Assembly (NCBI GenBank): GCA_003586115.2
Contig: QVOM02000073.1
Span: 26,610,186-26,674,185 of the forward strand
Direction of reading: 5' to 3'
Length of the DNA stretch: 64,000 nt
From: Salvator merianae
Taxonomy: Eukaryota; Chordata; Lepidosauria; Squamata; Teiidae
The position numbers were made by a program, and so were the translations under genes. This document shows positions 57,311 through 64,000 of this stretch, one piece after another. The first letter of the stretch is position 1. The number at the start of each line of letters is the position of its first letter. A model generated the notes under the pieces. It was not told where the DNA came from. It saw only the letters and a list, made by a program, of their open reading frames with translations, and did no database searches.

Positions 57311-60300
57311 GTTTCCATGGATACAAAAGTATACCCATCCAGTACTCAAATAACAGAGGGCCAATAGGTACATTTCAAAAGGATATAAAAAATTCAAGAA
57401 ATGTTCAGGTTAGTTGCAAAGGTGGTGCCACATCATTATCAAAACTGCAAAGGTACCACATTATCACTATTGTATTGCAACCACATTACCACTACTGAAT
57501 GGATGGTACTTGAACTTACTCTTGATTAGATATGTTTTATAAGATGTATTTATTATGCATTTATTGTTACTATGTTTGTTATTATTGCTATTGGCAATAG
57601 CATGTGAAAGATGTTTTATGTCTTAACAGTCATATTTCTTAACTTTGCTGCACATAGAATAATATTCTCACTGCCCATAAGGGCCACGTTCCAACACAGC
57701 ATTTAGTCAGTTTACAGGCCATCTTCAATTCCTGCCGGCCTCTTGCTGTCAGGAGAAAAGAAAACTGTCCTCCATTTTACTTTGCTAAACTGCAGTCCTT
57801 TCTTTTCCTTTATCCCCCTTTTGATACTGCCAGGAAGAAATTAAAGGCTTCCTCCACTTCCATCTGCTGATTAAACCAAAAAACAGACTGTACCTGTTTG
57901 GGGGCACAGTCCTCTTGCTCCAACAAAGAACCCATTCAGTATCAGTTTTGCTGTCAGCAGCACACAGCTACATAGTCGGACACATGCCTCTCTGGATGTC
58001 TTGGGGGAAGGTGAGGCAGAGTCCATCTGCTGGCCATTAACTACACTATCATGATACGAGAGCTCCCCATGTTCCCCCCACCATGTTTCCCCCTCTTCAC
58101 ATACCTCTCCCTGCATTTGCTCTACTCTTAAACTGCACAATTGCACAAAAGTGCAATTGCAATGGAGCAGAAATCGCCATCTGCCCATTAAGAAGCTTAA
58201 TTGTGCGTTACATGTGGTATTAAAGTTCTGCTTGTGTAGGTACAGACTGGAGGGGGAGAAGGAGCAAATGGCAAATGACTAGTAATGCCACCAAGTGAAT
58301 CCATGTTCTGAGGCAGCAGTGGGGGCATACGGAGGGCAGACCTTGACTTGCCCACCCCTGTGAAGTCAAGATTTGAAGATTGGGACTGCAGCCAATCACT
58401 GATTGCACAGGGAGGGGAAATTGGTGAGGGATGAAAGCAGAAAAGGTACGGTTTCCCCATGCTAAGCATGGGAAACATCAGTGTGAGAGCGAGCAAGTCC
58501 GAATGGAGTCTATGTTAATATGTAAATGTGGGAATGATCAGAAGATGAATTTGGTCCTTGTACTCTTCCAATACAGATTAAATTTACGATGTTGGACCAC
58601 ACCCAAGATGTTGCATGGTATAACAATAGTGATGTTGGACCTATGATCCTCTGCTTTAGAGAATGCTGCTTCACCACCAAGCTACAGTCATTCCTTTAAA
58701 AGCATATGAAACCCATTAAATCAATAAAATGTCAATTTAACAAGAGGTGCCAAGTAAAGGGAAGCAACTTTATTTCTTATTCAAAGGCATGGATAAAGAC
58801 ACGGGACTTCACCAAATGCTATTAATTGCTATGCCCAGGTATACGTTTGGAGATATACAGACACAAGGGATAACTTACACAGTGGTCTTGGCACATTCTG
58901 ATAGTTTGGCATAGTTTGGCACACACCAAATCCACTACAAAGGGGGAACTTTTTGAATACATATACTAAAATATCACAGTAAAAATATCTGGAAATACAA
59001 TTTAACGTCTACTATGTGGAATAGTCATTTGGCTGCTTTTGGGAGACATGAGAGCAGAGAAGGGAAAGAGAATACTGCACACACATACAAAACACAGGAT
59101 TAAAAGGATCCGATGTAAGTTTACTGGTTGCAGGACACGTCAGAAATATAGTAGGAGGGGGAGTTACTGTTGTCCTTATAGGATATTGGTTCTTAGAGAC
59201 ACCTGCAGGATAAAGACAGCAAATGAAGGATGGAAGGGCTAGTCTTAAGAGGCAGAGCCTGCATCCACATGGAAAGCACCTGCTGGAGGCCCAAGGGGCA
59301 CGATGTTTGCATGCCTTAGGCCTGTGGTCTTCCTCTGAGGGCATTCGAGGGCCAGAAAGCACCCTTAGAAGCATCCTTCTAGAGCATGGGAACATGGACT
59401 CTGAAGATACTCAACATCCTCAGGCACTTATGCCAACTCCATGTAGAAAATTCCAACCATGTGAGCAACCTACTTGACCTGCACTCCATCAGGATGTCAT
59501 TTCATTGTGCTCTGGTTATGAGGCACGTGGTATAAGGAAAATAAGTTTTTTTCCCCTTACTATCAGATGGGGCACACATGTTTCATAAAGGTTACAAGAG
59601 GTCATGACACCTTAAAAAAGAAGAAGCTTTTTTAAGGTTTCCAAGAAATATGAAAAGTTACAAAACAGACACACAAAGAAACACAGAAAAGAAAAGAAAA
59701 AAACAAGGTGACATTAATGGACAAAAAACTAAAAGCGACTAAAAGTGCTTTCTGATCTTGCCATTGATGGTTATATGTAAATTTATATTTAAACTTCTAA
59801 TTACTACAATTATTCCGCTTCTTTTGACAACTCTCAATGAATTAATATTCAAACCCTACTATTAAATATTTTCCTTTTTCCATAGAAAGTCAATAAAGGA
59901 TACCTAATTTGTAGAAAAAGAAACTAATGATTTTCCTCTAATCAATTGACACCTCTTTTAGCTATGGTCTATAGTTAAAATACCATGTCTTAAGATACAA
60001 TGAGGAAGAAAATTAATTTAAATCTGCAGTGTGGAGAGAGGAGAAGTAGATTGTGCTAAGACCATCACATTTGCAAGATGTCAATCTGTGGTGAGAAGAT
60101 TCAATTGTCTTTGGGTGATGAAATATTTTCCAGGGTATCTTTTTTTGTGTGAGAAAAGTATCTTGTTTTGTTGAGCAATTCTGGTATCTGTCTTATAGAC
60201 TTCCCAAAAGAATGTAAAGATTTTGTATGCATGGCACAGGATTTTCTCCAAGTAATTATTATTTGGAAGGCCTTCTGGCTTTCTGTACCTTTTCCAGTGA

Positions 60301-62180
60301 AGCCATGATTTGTTTCTTGCCTTTGCAGGTTCAGGTTTTGTCCCACTTTCTCAACATTACCAATATAAAATTTGAGACTGGGCCTTATTTCCTAGAAAAA
60401 AACAAAACAAAGAAGTAGTGATGGCGTGTAACGTTCCTCTGTAAGAAAAGTTTTCTGCAACCTGACTACTGCTATTGGAAAGATCCTCTGAATGTTTACC
60501 AGCCTGAAAACCACAAGGTAATAGAAATGTCAACAGTGCTTCCCTAGTAGATCCAAAGAGCTAAAGTCATCCTGTAGATAATAGGAGCCCAAATTATTGA
60601 GGGTTTTATATAGTTGGACTTTGCTGCAAACCAGCAATATTGATTTTCTATTTGTAAAGGGGCAAACAGATATTTCAGGGAACATGTGTAAAGCAGTAAA
60701 TAGAAATACCATGAAACCTAGAAGCTACACATCCTAGATGTACTTTGGCCAAATACTATTTTTTTCTTCTGAATACTCGTACCTCAGGAATGTCAGATCT
60801 CCTAGAATTAGTCGGAGATGGTGTTGTGTCAGTATTCCAGGTTTCAGAGGAGTGTAGATTCTTGGAGATGCCTACTTGTTGTCACCACAACTGATGAAAG
60901 ACATGCTACAGCATTTTTTACTATATATATAAAAAAGCATTAGTGCAGGGTTTATGGGAAATTGTTTCAAGATGGGAGGGAAAATGCTCTTTCTTCCACA
61001 TGTCCTCATCCTGCTCCAAAATGGATTTAGAATACTTAGATGAAAGGTGTTATTCATTCACACTCCTCAGAAGGATTGTTTTCAGGCTGCAGCATGGAGT
61101 GGCCTCCCTCATGGAGTGGAAGTGCAGTCCACACTACATGCTGCTCCAGAGTTCCAAGGGGATGCTGCTGTGATGGAACACCACTTGTGGCTATCAGCAA
61201 ATGTGGACTGGAAGTGGGGGTGAAACTCCACCATATTTGCAGTCATGAGCAGTAGCCATTCCATGTTCATTTACACACATTCAGTTGACTTCTGGTAATT
61301 GCATATGTTTTCATGCCTTGGAGTAATTTAACAAGGCTTCCTGTTAGGTCACCCTTGTCAGGCATTTAGGATGCTTGAGGTAGAAAGTGTGCAGATACCG
61401 TTGCCTACTCTGCACCCGTATGAATAATAGATGGCAAAAGAATGGTCATCTACGTGGTATGTTACTCTCATGCTTCCCAAAATTACTACAAGTCCAGCCT
61501 ACATATCTATTTAAACAGGAAGCAATATCCTGAGGTTACTTGTCACAAAATTAATCTACCATTTTCTGACCTTTTAAATTTACATGAATTACTTAGTTAT
61601 CTGCATGTACATTGAGAGGAAGTGAGTGGGGGTTTCAAAATCATGGAATTAGTTTAGACCCAATGCACTTAATATTTTAAACATGCCATTTTGGTAAAAT
61701 GCCTCAGATACCTCTTATTGGTAATTAATGTCCTATAGGCATCTGTTTCCCTCATATACATATATCACAAAAAGATTAAATCTAATTATAATTATTTCCA
61801 TTTCTAGGGCATGGCCTTTTCATAAATAATTATGTCTCTGTGTAAAACTGGCAGGCTTTAAAGTCTCACCATATCATTCATAATAATGAGTAAGATAATA
61901 AGCCACAAGCCACACTTTCACATGCTCATTAGCTATAGAAGGCTAATTAGGATCTTAACCAGAAATGCCACTAAGCATCACACTCACAGAGGTAATTACA
62001 GAACTGAAGTTACTAAGACAGAAAAACACCAAATGGCCTACCAAAAACAAGTCCATAGCTAGCAAGTGATGACAAAAGATTACAAAGGCACTTTCTCTTT
62101 TTAATACATTTGAAATGAGGTGTTTCACAACTATGTAAGCTAATACTAATAGATTACATAAGACATCAATCTATCTCATG
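57311..62180. other. No gene seen in ~4.9 kb
   Basis: No recognised protein motif. The longest frame (59012-59395, minus, 127 codons) matches nothing known to me. On the minus strand near 58690-58630 TGTAGCTTGGTGGTGAAGCA weakly resembles a tRNA A-box, perhaps an old SINE head. The region is AT-rich with A-runs near 59690. Confidence 0.3.
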
Positions 62181-62278
62181 TTGATATATGTTTTAGTGTT
62201 TGTTTATCTTATATTATGACCCTTCCTTGGACCTTTAGGTGAAGGGTGGGATACACATGCTGTAAGTAAATAAAACAT
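62181..62278 (+). mobile_element. LINE 3' tail fragment
   Basis: TATTATGACCCTTCCTTGGA, GGTGAAGGGTGGGATACA and AAGTAAATAAAAC match the L2-like tail pattern. No coding part. Confidence 0.5.
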
Positions 62279-62529
62279 ATAGTATTCAGAGGAGGTGAAT
62301 TTACATAGAATTAGAAAAAAGGACCATCTTCACCTTTGCTTGGTGTGTACACATGTACACTTCCCTCCTATTCCATTGGACATGGTGAATATAATGGGTA
62401 TTGAAGAGATTTCCCATCTTGATAAGAAATAATAGGATGCAAAAATTGTGCATATGACCATTAAATCTAATATGTGAAATGCCATGCTAAAAACACTCAC
62501 ATGGAAAGAGTTCATGATGTTTGGCTGAA

Positions 62530-63012
62530 AGTATCTGCATGGGCCTGATTGAGGTGCCATGAGCCCGTTGGGTAGGTCTGATGGCACTACAGTGAGGCGC
62601 CCAACACGCAGGCATGATCCGCATGGCACCTGCGCACTGCATGGGCCTCCCGGTCATAATGGCATGGGCCTGATCCACAGTGTGCCTGATCGGGCACCAG
62701 AATGCTGGATGAGGCAATGCCCGATCAAGGCATTGTGGGCCCAACTGGGTCCTTGTGTAGACCCCATTGTCTATCGCATGTGTGCAAGCATGTGTGTGGT
62801 GCTGCTGCCAGTCACCATGGCAGTGGCTGAATGCTTGCCACACACTGTCATGGCAAGGATCAGGCATGGCTACCAGCGTTTGCATGTGCGAATGCTGGTA
62901 GTTGGCTTCAGGTAAGTTTATAGGCCCCATCATGCAGATGGGGTCTGCATGATGGGGGTCTATTCTACTGTAAAATGGGCTAATTAGCCCATTCTAAGGT
63001 GGAAAGTGTGAT
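62530..63012 (+). mobile_element. Family A / GC-rich foldback element
   Basis: CGGTCATAATGGCATGGGCC, GGGCACCAGAATGCTGGATG (as at 4697 and 40960), CAGTCACCATGGCAGTGGCT, GCGAATGCTGGTAGTTGGCT, and the right-end hairpin GGGCTAATTAGCCCATTCTA followed by AGGTGGAAAGTGTG. CATCATGCAGATGGGG and TCTGCATGATGGGG near 62928-62957 are an inverted pair also seen at 40727-40745. The left terminus is uncertain. Confidence 0.65.
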
Positions 63013-63115
63013 GTATCTTGGTCTGGTATAGGAATTCAGGGTCTCTGGTCCATTTCCCTGTACTTTTAACCTATATGCCAATTATAATATTAGTCATAAT
63101 TCCAGTACTCTGATT

Positions 63116-63141
63116 TGTGTGTGTGTGTGTGTGCGTGTGTG
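63116..63141 (+). repeat. (GT)n microsatellite
   Basis: GT run with one GC interruption. Confidence 0.93.
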
Positions 63142-64000
63142 CCTTGACAGACCCTTGCCCTGGTACAACACCTTAATGCTTCATGGTTTGGTGGAGTACA
63201 TAGCTACAACCATTGTGTTTATGAATGATATTAAGTTATTTCTTGCATAGTTCTAAGTATTCTTGCTACCAGTTTAGCTTTTCTGCTTCTGTTAAGATCC
63301 CTACTATTTTTGTCTCTTTTCATGAGCATCTTTGTATGAAACTTTATTTATTTATTTCCAGGTTTTTTCAAGAGATCTTTTGTCTTTCCCATTCTACTGT
63401 TTTTTGTTTTGGTTTGGTTTTTTTCCCCCTACTTCTTTGCATTGCTCACTTAAGAAGGCCTTCTTACCCTTGCTATTCTCTGGAAGTCTGTTTTCTGTTG
63501 AGTATGTAATTCCTTTCTCCCTTGCCTTACTTTTTCCATTTTCCTCACCTATTTGTAAAGTTTTATCAGGCAACCATGTTGATTTCTTGCTATTCTTTTT
63601 CTTTGAGTTGCCTCCTGTACACAAGGATTGCACTGTCTCCTGTTAATAAAAACCTATACCTGATTTTGGTTCCCATTTAATTTCTTGGCTATAGTCATCA
63701 CTATGTCTATGTTAAACACCAGAAACCCATCAGAAATAGGATCTATGGGTGAAAGGGGTAAATATGTTGTTTACTTTTACATTTCAATGGAAGGACAGGA
63801 ATGTCAGAATATTTCTTTCAGTCAATGCTTGTAAGGAGCTGTTATGTGGAATATTAGTATAGCATGCATTTCACAGGGTTTGTAGTGATCAAAATTGCCA
63901 CCAAATGGTGTCTAGACACAATATTTAGTTTTTCTTCCTTTTTTACATTTCGTTACATCATCCTGAAATTTTGATCAGGAAAACAAATATTTGACATCTA
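63142..64000. other. No feature identified
   Basis: AT-rich, T-rich runs near 63405-63430. No motif-bearing frame. Confidence 0.3.

Noticed and set aside
58600..58700. tRNA-like minus-strand segment
   Set aside because: A-box resemblance is partial, no proper B box or cloverleaf can be drawn; at most an old SINE remnant.
59012..59395. 127-codon minus-strand frame, the longest outside clear repeats
   Set aside because: No recognisable domain or motif and no splice or promoter context; compatible with chance in non-coding DNA.

Overview
The window is about 64 kb of vertebrate DNA with no recognisable host gene. It contains CR1 and L2-like LINEs, a tRNA-derived SINE, and many kinds of short non-autonomous DNA transposons (hAT-type with 8-bp target duplications; PIF/Harbinger-type foldbacks with 3-bp duplications). 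That mixture points to a reptile, most likely a squamate (lizard, gecko or snake); mammal-specific repeats (Alu, B1, L1) were not seen. The organism call is an inference from repeat content. No tRNA or rRNA gene, CRISPR array or bacterial-type operon was seen. The long open frames are either LINE fragments or chance frames.

Layout. 1-3.2 kb: a long-TIR MITE cut by the window edge, then copy 1 of an uncharacterised ~1.6 kb dispersed repeat. 4.5-7.1 kb: GC-rich foldback elements with a 740-bp hAT-like element inserted in one of them. 7.2-11.4 kb: old LINE fragment, SINE, foldback, a fairly young CR1 3' end (244-codon open frame), CR1 and LINE tails. 14.5-18.1 kb: CR1 tails, antisense LINE end, copy 3 of the dispersed repeat, a short foldback, a 335-bp hAT MITE. 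19.1-24.95 kb: second long-TIR MITE, (TG)n(TA)n, and a decayed L2-like LINE carrying a 142-bp near-perfect hairpin MITE and a larger foldback. 25.7-31.4 kb: hAT MITE, then a SINE interrupted by a 1,117-bp CpG-rich hAT element, microsatellites, and copy 2 of the dispersed repeat. 35.4-37.4 kb: four foldback elements nested or packed side by side. 39.8-43.9 kb: more foldbacks, including a ~1.2 kb inverted-repeat structure. 46.5-48.0 kb: foldback followed by the second CpG-rich hAT copy, inverted relative to the first. 49.4-54.3 kb: hAT MITE, then a 3.8 kb near-full-length L2-like LINE inserted in a CR1. 54.3-64 kb: mostly sequence without clear features, with a foldback near 62.5-63.0 kb.

The functional content is therefore the history of mobile elements. 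Autonomous LINE machinery (endonuclease and reverse transcriptase, now broken by frameshifts and stops) sits beside a SINE whose 3' end resembles the LINE tail. The DNA transposon copies carry no transposase, so they must have been moved in trans. Several insertions can be proved inside the window by exact target duplications or by comparison with an uninterrupted second copy. All alignments were done by eye; no identity percentages are given because none were computed.
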